Below, in pieces: positions 28,012 through 36,022 of a DNA stretch of 64,000 nt. The position numbers and the translations under genes are program-made. The stretch lies in NCBI RefSeq assembly GCF_030177755.1, contig NZ_CP126539.1:1140001-1204000 (forward strand), in the 5' to 3' direction. The notes under the pieces were generated by a model. It had not been told where the DNA came from, made no database searches, and worked only from the letters and a program-made list of their open reading frames with translations. Positions within the stretch are counted from its first letter, which is position 1. Each line of letters opens with the position of its first letter. Origin of the DNA: Devosia sp. RR2S18. Lineage in GTDB: Bacteria > Pseudomonadota > Alphaproteobacteria > Rhizobiales > Devosiaceae.

Positions 28012-28129
28012 AGGATTCCCCAAGACTTGTCGGTGACGAGGGTCGGCCCCTGCGGCCTGAAGGTCAACCCTCGGCGCGGAACCGCGACTGCGTGGCACAC
28101 GTTGGCTCTAGCAAACAACGGAGAGCGTC

Positions 28130-28288
28130 ATGGAAAGCTACGATCCAAACAAGAACCCGACTGAGTTGCGACAGGCTAGTCCGCGCAAGATGAACCTGCG
28201 CGTGTTGATCATGTCGATGGTGGGTTTGATCCTGCTTTTCGCGCTGGTTTACATCATCTACACGGTCGCCCAGCCAAATCCCAATTGA
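28130..28288 (+). CDS. Small single-pass membrane protein, 52 residues
   Basis: A short gene with a good ribosome site (CGGAGAG 4 bases before ATG). The protein begins with a polar stretch (MESYDPNKNP), has basic residues at 19-24, then one hydrophobic helix at about 26-46 (IMSMVGLILLFALVYIIYTV) and a short Pro/Asn tail. The positive charges before the helix predict an N-in, C-out orientation. It is divergent from ade and 111 bases before the polyol dehydrogenase. I do not recognise a family. The coding pattern and ribosome site make it a likely real gene. Confidence 0.65.
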   Translation: MESYDPNKNPTELRQASPRKMNLRVLIMSMVGLILLFALVYIIYTVAQPNPN

Positions 28289-28358
28289 TTTCGGAGGCGA
28301 GCGCCTAGAATGTGGATGAGCAAGCCGGTCCATGAGCTTGGCCTTTGATCAAGGGTGG

Positions 28359-28389
28359 GGATAGAGTGGTCGTCCATCCCACTCTATCC
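28359..28389. promoter_or_regulatory. Perfect 11-bp inverted repeat before the polyol dehydrogenase
   Basis: GGATAGAGTGG at 28359-28369 and CCACTCTATCC at 28379-28389 are perfect complements separated by 9 bases. The right arm ends immediately before the AGGA ribosome site (28390-28393) of the downstream gene. It could be a repressor operator or, if transcribed, an RNA hairpin affecting translation. No T-run follows, so it is not a terminator. Confidence 0.65.
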
Positions 28390-28399
28390 AGGACCACCG

Positions 28400-29446
28400 A
28401 TGAGCAGAGTTCGCGCCCTTGTTCTTGAACGTCAGCATGAACTCGCCATGCGTGACATCGACCTGCCCCTCGAAGTGGGGCCCGGCATGGTCAAGATTGC
28501 CATCCACACGGTGGGTGTCTGCGGCTCGGACGTCCACTACTACACTCATGGACGGATTGGCCCCTTCGTTGTCGAGGCGCCTATGGTGCTGGGGCATGAA
28601 GCTGCCGGAACAGTGGTTGAGCTCGGTGAGGGCGTAAACCAACTCAAAGTCGGCGACCGCGTCTGCATGGAACCAGGCATCCCGAATGCCAATTCTCGGG
28701 CCAGCCGGCTCGGCATGTATAATGTGGATCCGGCAGTGTCCTTCTGGGCGACGCCGCCAGTCCATGGCGTGTTGACGCCGCACGTGGTCCACCCGGCGAA
28801 CTACACTTTCAAGCTGCCCGACAATGTCAGCTTCGCCGAGGGCGCGATGGTGGAGCCGTTTGCCGTGGGCATGCAGGCGGCCACCAAGGCTGGCATCAAG
28901 CCTGGCGATACTGCGGTTGTGCTGGGAGCCGGACCGATCGGCACCATGGTAGCCATAGCTGCCCTGGCCGGCGGCTGCGCCCGCGTTATCATTGCCGATC
29001 TGGCGCAGCCTAAGCTCGACATTGCAGCCGGTTACCAGGGAGTCATCCCGATAAATATCCGGCAGGCGAATCTCGTCGCCGAAGTGGCCCGCGTGACGGA
29101 AGGTTGGGGCGCCGACGTGGTATTTGAGTGTTCTGGTTCACCCAAGGCCTGGGAGACCATCATGGACTTGCCCCGGCCGGGCGGAACGATTGTGGTTGTG
29201 GGGCTGCCGGTGGAGCCGATCAAAGTTGATATCGCGGCTGCCTCCACCAAGGAGCTACGGATCGAGAACGTTTTCCGCTACGCTCATCAATATGAGCGCG
29301 CCATCGCGCTGTTCGCATCGGGGCGGGTAGACCTCAAGCCCCTTATCTCGGAGACATTTTCCTTCGAGGATGCCATCGCCGCGTTCGAGCGCGCCGCGGA
29401 GGCACGGCCGAGCGATGTCAAGCTGCAGATCCGTGTTGCCTCCTGA
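28400..29446 (+). CDS. NAD-dependent polyol (xylitol/sorbitol-type) dehydrogenase
   Basis: A 348-residue medium-chain dehydrogenase oxidising a sugar alcohol to a ketose. The catalytic zinc site is present ([23 protein letters not shown]) and the Rossmann motif is [15 protein letters not shown]. The usual structural-zinc loop with four cysteines is replaced by [15 protein letters not shown], as known for some bacterial xylitol dehydrogenases. The start at 28400 follows AGGA; the in-frame ATG at 28355 would run through the inverted repeat. No transporter or regulator adjoins it, so the true polyol is undetermined. Confidence 0.9.
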   Translation: MSRVRALVLERQHELAMRDIDLPLEVGPGMVKIAIHTVGVCGSDVHYYTHGRIGPFVVEAPMVLGHEAAGTVVELGEGVNQLKVGDRVCMEPGIPNANSRASRLGMYNVDPAVSFWATPPVHGVLTPHVVHPANYTFKLPDNVSFAEGAMVEPFAVGMQAATKAGIKPGDTAVVLGAGPIGTMVAIAALAGGCARVIIADLAQPKLDIAAGYQGVIPINIRQANLVAEVARVTEGWGADVVFECSGSPKAWETIMDLPRPGGTIVVVGLPVEPIKVDIAAASTKELRIENVFRYAHQYERAIALFASGRVDLKPLISETFSFEDAIAAFERAAEARPSDVKLQIRVAS

Positions 29447-29481
29447 GGCAAGGTGTTGGAACTAAGCTGCTTTCCCGTGAT

Positions 29482-29499
29482 TTGTCACGGTAGTGTCAC
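29482..29499 (+). promoter_or_regulatory. Pho-box-like direct repeat
   Basis: TTGTCAC-GGTA-GTGTCAC: two 7-base units with a shared TGTCAC core spaced 11 bases apart, the layout of a PhoB box (CTGTCAT-N4-CTGTCAT). It ends only 15 bases before the MgtC-family ATG, which is too close for ordinary activation from that start. An overlapping CGTGA/TCACG dyad (29476-29489) is an alternative reading. Tentative. Confidence 0.35.
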
Positions 29500-29514
29500 G
29501 AAGGGAGCTTCCGA

Positions 29515-30054
29515 ATGGATATCGGCAATGAGTGGGGCCTTGTGGAAACCCACCTGCCGCTTCACATCATGGGCATCCGCCTGCTGATCGCCTTCTGCCT
29601 GGGCGCCATGATCGGCTTTGAACGAGAGGCCCACACGGCTGAAGCGGGCCTGCGCACACATATTCTGGTTGCACTAGCCGCGGCGCTCTTCACCATTCTC
29701 GCATTTGAGATCTACCACACGATCGAGTCCGGGAACGCGTCGCGGGCTGACCCCATCCGTGCTGTCGAGGCAGTTACCGCTGGCATTGCTTTTCTCGGCG
29801 CGGGAGCGATCTTCCGCTCGCAAGGCGGCGTGCAGGGACTAACCACCGGAGCTGGCATGTGGCTGGCGGGTGCCGTGGGTATGGCGACGGCGCTGGGTTA
29901 CTATGTGGTTGCCGTAGGCACGACCCTACTTGCGGTGCTGGTGCTGGCGGCATTACGCGCCTTTGCCCATCAGATAATCCGCAGGGCTGGCGGGAATCCC
30001 GACCAAATGCCGAACCAAGAAGGCAGCGATCGTTCAGATGACAATCTCCGGTGA
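29515..30054 (+). CDS. MgtC/SapB family membrane protein
   Basis: A 179-residue inner-membrane protein of the MgtC/SapB family, some members of which help growth at low magnesium or modulate ATP synthase. The family core is complete: RLLIAFCLGAMIGFERE, GLRTHILVALAAALFT, VTAGIAFLGAGAIFRSQGGVQGLTTGAGMWLAGAVGMATALGYY. Four to five hydrophobic helices are visible. The long cytoplasmic C-terminal domain found in MgtC proper is absent. AGGGAG lies about 8 bases before the ATG. No Mg transport gene is adjacent. Confidence 0.92.
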   Translation: MDIGNEWGLVETHLPLHIMGIRLLIAFCLGAMIGFEREAHTAEAGLRTHILVALAAALFTILAFEIYHTIESGNASRADPIRAVEAVTAGIAFLGAGAIFRSQGGVQGLTTGAGMWLAGAVGMATALGYYVVAVGTTLLAVLVLAALRAFAHQIIRRAGGNPDQMPNQEGSDRSDDNLR

Positions 30055-30578
30055 AGGGCGGGAGGGGCCGCGGGGAGAAGCGAGGCGATGCGCTGAGGGA
30101 CATGCGCACAGACTGAGCCTCTCCCCCCGTGCGGGAGCAACCGGGAGGTGTTGCTACCGCGCCCATAGCGAGACTTCCTTGGAGTGAAGCCTCACTCCTC
30201 CTGAGGTCAGGATGCAAGCTGACCCAAGGAGGCATCAGAGTGGCCGGAGGGGTACTTGGGAATGCAGGACCGGCCAAAGCCAGCATGCAGCACCCCTCCC
30301 GACCCGGCATGCAACCTGTGGACGCAGGAGTTGCACGCCATCCGTTTTGGCGCAGCGGGGACGCCGAATTTCTTCTCTGCCGACGCGGAGGAGTCGTCAG
30401 TGCAGAGCTTTCTGTATATGAGGTTCCGCCTGCACTTGGCCCCAACCAGGCGGTTCGCCGATCCGCAAAAATCGGCATGTCGTGCTCTGCGCAATTCACG
30501 ACTGATCCGCTAGGTGTTCGCATGTAACGTGCTGTTACGGAGGGTTGCGTTTTACATGTAAACCGTCACTATCGGGGC
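30055..30578. other. Gene-free stretch dense in inverted repeats (possible structured RNA or relic)
   Basis: About 520 bases without a convincing gene; the open frames found do not look protein-like. It is unusually rich in dyads. CCTTGG (30177-30182) pairs with CCAAGG (30224-30229) around two inner hairpins, GGAGTGA-AGCC-TCACTCC (30181-30198) and GGTCAG-N8-CTGACC (30205-30224), like a three-way junction. Next come GGAGGGGT/ACCCCTCC (30246-30299), the competing TGGCCGG/CCGGCCA (30241-30276), and GCATGC copies at 30283 and 30307. It may be an uncharacterised structured RNA, a repeat, or decayed mobile DNA. Strand unknown. Confidence 0.45.
30524..30562. promoter_or_regulatory. Two short palindromes upstream of the low-GC TPR-like gene
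   Basis: GTAAC-GTGCT-GTTAC (30524-30538) and the perfect 12-bp palindrome TTTACATGTAAA (30551-30562) lie 17-55 bases before the ATG at 30579, in an AT-rich island. They are plausible operator sites for that gene, possibly autoregulatory because the protein has a DNA-binding-like N-terminus. Confidence 0.4.
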
Positions 30579-32318
30579 ATGCCGAAGACGTCTGCCAACG
30601 AACCTGAGCTTGACCGCGCGGCTGTGGCTGAAGCTCTCGAGCGGGTTCTCGCGCAACCAGAAATCGCGCGGTCGCCGCAACTGGCTCAGTTCTTGTCGTA
30701 CATCGTGAGCCGCACTCTTGAGGGACAGTCGCCAGCCATCAAGGCCTATTCTATCGCCGTGGATGTGTTTGGGCGACCTGCAGATTTCGATCCGCAGAAC
30801 GATCCGATCGTCAGAGTGCAGGCACGACGGCTGCGAGCGCTTCTGGATGAGTACTATTCTGGTGCAGGCGCAAGCGAAGAGCTCCGCATTGTTCTTCCTC
30901 TGGGGCGCTATGTACCGGATTTTGTAGTTGTTCCACGTAAAGTCGGTTCAGTTGCGCCCCTTGATGATGAAGAGAGCGCTATCAGGCACATCGAACGGAA
31001 GCGAGTTTCTTGGAACCTGTTGCAGCAGCGGTGGCTCGGTGCGGCAGCCGTTTCTACGTTCATCTTGGTCGCACTCGCTTATGTGCTTTGGTCCTCTCGA
31101 CCGGATCCGGGTGCTGTTGCTTACAACGTTTCGCTCCCGCGCGTCGCAGTGGCAGACTTCCAGACTTTGGCCGGTGTCCCAGATGCTGTGCCACGCGTTT
31201 CGGGCTTAGCGCTGGAGCTGCTGACAGACCTTCAACAGTTTGGCAGTTTCGATGCATCCTATGTGGCACCAGGTGCCGAAAGGCTAGATCAGAACGGATC
31301 GGACTATGGGCTTGCCGGCGTCGCACGCCTGGAAGGCGACAGGGTTGAATTTAGCGCCATCTTAACTGACACGCAGACCGCGAGCATGGTGTGGAACCAG
31401 ACGCTTTCGCTAACCGCTGCTGAGGCAGGGCTGCCCGGTGCACTCGACGAAATTTCTCGTTCGTTCAGCCTCATTCTCGGGAGTGTGCGCGGGCCGGTAC
31501 ACCAGAAAGCCCGTATGCTCCTGGCCAGTGGTCAGGATGTCGTGGACCAGCAGAGTCCCTATCTCTGCCGAATAGCATTCGACCTATACCGCGCAAGCAG
31601 CTCCCCGGCGGATAGCAGGCGAGCCCTGGCGTGTTTTGAAGCTCTCCCAGCCGTTGAGCAGGCACGCGCAACAGGACTTGCCGCGGTTGCGAGCCTCATC
31701 ACAGAGACTGAGAATGCGGCAGAAGAACCTCTGCATATGAGATTGGCTACTGCTGCAGAGAAGCTGCAGCAGGCTCTCTCGTTAGAGCCGACCAGCGCTT
31801 TCGTTTGGGAGCAGCAGGCGCGTTGGCACGAAGCTCAGGGAGACGTGGCGTCGGCCCGGGGGGCGTATGGGGTGTCCATCCAACTAAACCCTGCGCGCGG
31901 CGATGCCTTGGCAGGACTGGCGCGGCTGCTGGCGTTTACTGGTAATTACAAGGAGGCGGAGGCGTTGATGGAGGCAGCACTTAAGACGCCAGATCCGCCG
32001 CCGTGGTATTTTGGAGTTCCCGCTCTACTGGCGCTACGAGACGGCGACTATGAGCGGGCGCTTGAGGCAGCTGAACGCTACGAGGAGGCAGACCGCGAGT
32101 TGGGCCCGATCCTCGCCCTGATGGCGTCGCAGGGAGGAGCCAATGGAAATGTGGTCAGCCGCTATTTGCCACAAATTATGGAGGAGCCGGCTTTCCGCCG
32201 TTCGGGAATCTTGCCCCGGTTGCGGCTGAGGATCAGTGACAACGCGTTGATGGATGCTATCCGCAACGCTCTCGTGCAGGCAGGTGTGCCGGTGCAGGCG
32301 CTGATCAGCGGTTTTTGA
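30579..32318 (+). CDS. Membrane protein with DNA-binding-like N-terminus and TPR-like C-terminus, function unknown
   Basis: A 579-residue protein. Residues about 10-115 resemble the N-terminal domain seen in some rhizobial adenylate-cyclase-like/TPR proteins (FLSYIVSRTLEG, IKAYSIAVDVFGRPADFDPQNDPIVRVQARRLRALL), which looks winged-helix-like. One transmembrane helix lies at about 154-173. The periplasmic part has a TolB-like stretch (LPRVAVADFQTL, 185-290), then helical TPR-like repeats (EPTSAFVWEQQARWHEAQGD, NPARGDALAGLARLLAFTGNYKEA). Codons are visibly richer in A/T at third positions than neighbours, suggesting transfer. No cyclase domain is present. A CadC-like transmembrane regulator is one possibility. 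Confidence 0.75.
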   Translation: MPKTSANEPELDRAAVAEALERVLAQPEIARSPQLAQFLSYIVSRTLEGQSPAIKAYSIAVDVFGRPADFDPQNDPIVRVQARRLRALLDEYYSGAGASEELRIVLPLGRYVPDFVVVPRKVGSVAPLDDEESAIRHIERKRVSWNLLQQRWLGAAAVSTFILVALAYVLWSSRPDPGAVAYNVSLPRVAVADFQTLAGVPDAVPRVSGLALELLTDLQQFGSFDASYVAPGAERLDQNGSDYGLAGVARLEGDRVEFSAILTDTQTASMVWNQTLSLTAAEAGLPGALDEISRSFSLILGSVRGPVHQKARMLLASGQDVVDQQSPYLCRIAFDLYRASSSPADSRRALACFEALPAVEQARATGLAAVASLITETENAAEEPLHMRLATAAEKLQQALSLEPTSAFVWEQQARWHEAQGDVASARGAYGVSIQLNPARGDALAGLARLLAFTGNYKEAEALMEAALKTPDPPPWYFGVPALLALRDGDYERALEAAERYEEADRELGPILALMASQGGANGNVVSRYLPQIMEEPAFRRSGILPRLRLRISDNALMDAIRNALVQAGVPVQALISGF

Positions 32319-32320
32319 GC

Positions 32321-33622
32321 CTAAACCAGGCTGGTGCCGAACAGTTCTGTCGCCAGTTCGATGAAGCGTTGGCCGCGCTCTTCGAAATTTTTGAACTGAT
32401 TGTAGGATGGCGCACCTGGCGACAGGATCACAGTATCAAAGGCCCGACGCTGCTGGAGCAGCATCTGCATTGCCTGCCCTAGGTTTTCAGGTTCGGTGAC
32501 TGCGATCTCCGGCGCGGCTGCGCGCACGGCGCCCGCGAGACGGGTGCCCGTGACCGGAAGGCAGGCAAGCAGCGTGACACCAGCGGCGGGGAGACGGCCG
32601 GCAAGGTCCGAATAGTCCTGCTCGCGTTCGTGGCCCCCGGCGATAAGCGCAATCCGCTTTCCGGCGTAAGCGGCCAGAGCCGCCTTGGTGGCTTCGGGAG
32701 TTGTCGAGATGGAGTCATCGACGAAGAGAACTTGTCCGATTTGGTGTTCTTCGAGCCGATGGGGCAGGGGCCGGAAAGCTCCGATGCCATCAAGAATACC
32801 CTCCAGCGTTGCTCCAGTAGACAGAGCGATCTGCGCGGCGAGGTTAGCGTTGTCGCGATTGTGGGCACCTTTCAGGCGCGATTTTCCGATGGCCTTGTCG
32901 ATCATGGAAATTTCGGCGGGAGCAAGGTCGCGAACAAGGCGGCGATGATCGCGAACGGCAGTCGCGACGCGTGCGTTGCCACGCGCCGCTGCGCCCAGCG
33001 CCACCGGGAAACTGCCTTCACGATCAATGAGGTGCAACTTGTCAGCGTAGTAGCGCTCAACACTACCGTGCCAGTCAACATGCTCGGGATAGAGGTTGGT
33101 CACTGCCGCAACGTCCGGCAGGAAGTTCATGTCGGCGGTCTGGTAGCTCGAGAGCTCAAAGACCACAACCGCGTGCTTGTCGGCAATATCAAGCGGGGCA
33201 AGCCCCACATTGCCCGCCAAGCCGGCATCGATACCAGAGTGGGTGAGCATCAGATGCACGAGCGTTGCCGTCGTGGATTTGCCTTTGGTGCCGGTGATGG
33301 CGATGACGGTGCGACCGGTCCGGTACGCGCCTCCCCAAAGATTGAGGTTGGAGGTGGTTGGAATGCCCGCGTCGCGGGCAATATCGAAAATAGGTTTGTA
33401 GCGCGAGACGCCGGGACTTTTCACGATCAGTCCAAAGCGATTTGCCCGGATCGCTTCGGGGAGTGCCTCGGTCGGGATCTGCTCCGTCTCGGCGATCTCG
33501 GCTTGTCCGCTGTCGACTGCCACATAGACCTTAAGGTCCGGCTGGCGCGACTTGAGGAAGGCCCGGGTGGAGATGGCCTCCCGACCGGCGCCATAGAGAA
33601 GAACGGGCTCCTCAAACCGCAT
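32321..33622 (-). CDS. murD2: UDP-N-acetylmuramoyl-L-alanine--L-glutamate ligase (MurD2)
   Basis: A 433-residue Mur ligase. The ATP loop is AITGTKGKSTTATLV, and FELSSYQTADM, NLYPEHVDWHG and KGAHNRDNANLAAQ are the standard MurD-type central and substrate motifs. It adds glutamate to UDP-MurNAc-L-Ala in peptidoglycan synthesis. Call as MurD2 (L-Glu-adding) rather than MurD rests on the partner gene upstream, a MurL epimerase overlapping it by 11 bases, as described in Xanthomonas. It lies outside any mra/dcw cluster, consistent with this alternative route. Substrate stereochemistry is inferred, not read from sequence. Confidence 0.85.
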   Translation of the reverse strand: MRFEEPVLLYGAGREAISTRAFLKSRQPDLKVYVAVDSGQAEIAETEQIPTEALPEAIRANRFGLIVKSPGVSRYKPIFDIARDAGIPTTSNLNLWGGAYRTGRTVIAITGTKGKSTTATLVHLMLTHSGIDAGLAGNVGLAPLDIADKHAVVVFELSSYQTADMNFLPDVAAVTNLYPEHVDWHGSVERYYADKLHLIDREGSFPVALGAAARGNARVATAVRDHRRLVRDLAPAEISMIDKAIGKSRLKGAHNRDNANLAAQIALSTGATLEGILDGIGAFRPLPHRLEEHQIGQVLFVDDSISTTPEATKAALAAYAGKRIALIAGGHEREQDYSDLAGRLPAAGVTLLACLPVTGTRLAGAVRAAAPEIAVTEPENLGQAMQMLLQQRRAFDTVILSPGAPSYNQFKNFEERGQRFIELATELFGTSLV

Positions 33623-34940
33623 AGGCAGCTACCTTAGCGGCGAGGTCGGCGGGAATGTGGTGGTCGTGGCTGTCGGTCAGGCACTCGGCAAGAGCCGCCT
33701 GCAATTGCGGTTCGCCGTATTGGGCGAAGAGATCGGCCTTCACCGCCCTCACCACCGCGTCCTCGTGCCAATCGGCGTGCCGGGTGAGCGAGTAGAGACA
33801 CGCCGCCGCTTCGAGGATTTCTCCCACGCACTCCCAGGGCTTCTGTCCAGCGAGCCCGGAGAGTTCGCGGAAGGAGCCTTCGTTCTTAGGGTTATCGAGC
33901 AGGTTCTGACCGAAGATCGACAGCAGCCGGTCCTTGGCCATGAAGGGCGCAAAGATCAGGAAGACGAAGTGACACTTGGGGCACTCGCCACACCACAGCG
34001 GACCATCATTGCCGGTGAGGCGGAAGTTACGGTTGCAGCTCGAAAACACATGGTCGAACTTGCTCGCCTGAGTAAAGAGCGAGGCAATCCGCGCCTCCGA
34101 ATAGGGCCGGAGCAACGAGTAGTATTTCAGAGCGCCGCCGGTCGCATTGGCGAGCACGTCGGAGATAAGCAACTCAAAGCCGAGTGACTTGGAATATTGG
34201 TGGTTGGTCTCGCGCCCGTCGAACACGACATTGCCTTCGCTGGCGGAACGCTCATTGGAGAGCACGATCTGGTCGTAGCCGAGGAGGACCGCACACAGCG
34301 CCGCAATCATGGAGTTGATCGCGGTTGAGGGCACGTGCCCATTGTAATAGCCCGGCTCCTTGCCCAGCCGGATCATCTCTGCATCAAGCGTCCGCTTCAC
34401 ATAAACTGGGGGCGTGCCGATCTTTTCAACCGAAGTCAGGATCGGCCCCTTGGGATTGACCGCGAAGGGGGTGAAGGGAACGCCAACAGCGGTGAGAAGA
34501 TCAACGCTGACCAGCGAGTCCTTGCCGCCCCCGATTGGCAGCAGGGCGCGAACCGGCAGATCGAGCGCCGGATACGCGGTAGTGATATCGTGCGGTGCAT
34601 GCAGCGTCAGCTTGCCGAAGCGGCTGAGATTGTTGCGCGCGTAAAATTCGCCCAGCCCGTTCTCGTAGACGTCGATGACAAAGGCCCGCTCGCCTTCGGT
34701 GAGTGCGATGTTCGGGGCGACGATCTCAAAGGGTGCCCTGAGCTTGAAGTAGCTCACTCCCAGCACGATGCCGGTGAGATCAAGCAGTTTGCCGAAGGCG
34801 GCCGAGGTATGTGCCTCACCCGAACTCGCCGGCAATGTCAGCGTCTCGGTGAAACGCAAATCGCCCAGCGAGAACTGGAAACGGGCCTCTCCGCTTGCCG
34901 GATCGTAGGTGGGACGCTCGATAAGGAATTGCTCGGTCAA
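33612..34940 (-). CDS. murL: UDP-MurNAc-L-Ala-L-Glu epimerase (MurL)
   Basis: A 442-residue protein matching MurL, which uses ATP to epimerise the terminal L-Glu of UDP-MurNAc-L-Ala-L-Glu to D-Glu, replacing glutamate racemase. An ATP-pyrophosphatase-like loop LPIGGGKDSLVSVDLL is at about residues 133-148. The C-terminal half has a cysteine-rich segment (SSCNRNFRLTG, LWCGECPKCHFVFL), possibly a metal site. It starts the two-gene unit murL-murD2, with an 11-base overlap. Length agrees with the roughly 450-residue family. Confidence 0.85.
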   Translation of the reverse strand: MTEQFLIERPTYDPASGEARFQFSLGDLRFTETLTLPASSGEAHTSAAFGKLLDLTGIVLGVSYFKLRAPFEIVAPNIALTEGERAFVIDVYENGLGEFYARNNLSRFGKLTLHAPHDITTAYPALDLPVRALLPIGGGKDSLVSVDLLTAVGVPFTPFAVNPKGPILTSVEKIGTPPVYVKRTLDAEMIRLGKEPGYYNGHVPSTAINSMIAALCAVLLGYDQIVLSNERSASEGNVVFDGRETNHQYSKSLGFELLISDVLANATGGALKYYSLLRPYSEARIASLFTQASKFDHVFSSCNRNFRLTGNDGPLWCGECPKCHFVFLIFAPFMAKDRLLSIFGQNLLDNPKNEGSFRELSGLAGQKPWECVGEILEAAACLYSLTRHADWHEDAVVRAVKADLFAQYGEPQLQAALAECLTDSHDHHIPADLAAKVAAYAV

Positions 34941-35021
34941 GACTGGCTCTGGCTCCCGACAACCCCGCAGGGTACCGTTCTTATATAGGTCATTTGACGC
35001 TCTCAGAGGAGGGCCGCGTGA

Positions 35022-35924
35022 TCAGCAAATCCGCATCTGCATGCGCATGACAATGTCATTGCCCAGCCGCTGGAAGCCGTATTCGCGCATGGTGCAGTTC
35101 CAACGATTGCCGCTGCGCTCGATGCGGAAAAGATTGTAGCGGGCTGGGTCATTCAGGCGATTGCCCTGTGCCGCGCTGGCGGCAGCGACGCCGATGACCG
35201 GAACTTCATCAACGCGTCCAGGAATTGAGTGGATGGAGGAGCGATGGGTGTGGCCATGCAGGACCAGTTCCGCCCCATGCTCGGCAATGACGCTGCGGAA
35301 CAGCCGGTGACCCTTTAGGCCAAAAGAGGGGTGCTGCAGTTCGGGATTGGGCGGGTGGTGGATGAGTACAGTGCGGAAGTAGCCCGCCTCGCCCATCACC
35401 TTGAGAATACGGCCCAACCGCTCGGCCTGCTTTTCGTCGAAGCGACCCACCGCCAGGAACGGCCTGGTGGGCACGGCACTCGAGCAGGAAATGATAGCCA
35501 GCTCACCGACGCGGCGGACAAAGGGAAACGCACCCTCATCGAGTGTCTCCCCCTTGAGATAATCTCCCCACACCTCCTGTGCCGATTCGAGCGCACCGGG
35601 GACATAGGCGTCGTGATTGCCGGGGCAAACCGCGATCTTCTCAGCGCTGCCGAGGGCCTCCAGCCATTTTCCCGCACGCTCCACCTCGAAGGGCATGGCA
35701 AGATTGACGAGATCTCCCGTAACGGCTGTGAAGTCGACGTTCTGTGCCTGCATATGGGTGACGAGCCGAGCCAGCGTGTCGCTGTTCAGCTCCTCATTGC
35801 GGCGCATCTTCCAATTAAGATAGCCGGTGAGGCGTTTGTTGAGGACATCGCGCAACCCGATCTCGGGCATGGGCGAGAGGTGAATGTCCGAAATGTGGGC
35901 GAGCGTAATCATCGAAGCGGTCAT
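35022..35924 (-). CDS. Calcineurin-like metallophosphoesterase
   Basis: A 300-residue dimetal phosphoesterase. Signature motifs are in order: HISDIHLSP, VTGDLVN, PGNHDAY, LIHHPP and LHGHTHRS. No signal peptide is evident, so it is cytoplasmic. The ATG at 35924 (MTASMITLAHISDIH) is chosen; 35963 adds 13 non-family residues and 35912 is also possible. It is divergent from the Nudix gene at 36023. The substrate could be a cyclic nucleotide, a phosphodiester or a lipid intermediate; nothing nearby decides. Confidence 0.9.
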   Translation of the reverse strand: MTASMITLAHISDIHLSPMPEIGLRDVLNKRLTGYLNWKMRRNEELNSDTLARLVTHMQAQNVDFTAVTGDLVNLAMPFEVERAGKWLEALGSAEKIAVCPGNHDAYVPGALESAQEVWGDYLKGETLDEGAFPFVRRVGELAIISCSSAVPTRPFLAVGRFDEKQAERLGRILKVMGEAGYFRTVLIHHPPNPELQHPSFGLKGHRLFRSVIAEHGAELVLHGHTHRSSIHSIPGRVDEVPVIGVAAASAAQGNRLNDPARYNLFRIERSGNRWNCTMREYGFQRLGNDIVMRMQMRIC

Positions 35925-36022
35925 GCCAGAAGGCGGGGCGCAAGAAAACGGGCAAACGGCCACGCAGTCGATTTTGTCGCCATCAAAGCTCTGCTACCGG
36001 TAGACAACAATCGGAGCCGAGA

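Noticed and set aside
30200..30240. Possible 4.5S/SRP RNA from the GGTCAG...AGC motif
   Set aside because: The conserved SRP tetraloop and asymmetric loop sequence are absent.
30129..30527. 132-codon plus-strand frame (and minus-strand frames) in the 30.1-30.5 kb gap
   Set aside because: Compositionally odd, no ribosome site, no domain; the overlapping dyads suggest RNA or repeat rather than protein.
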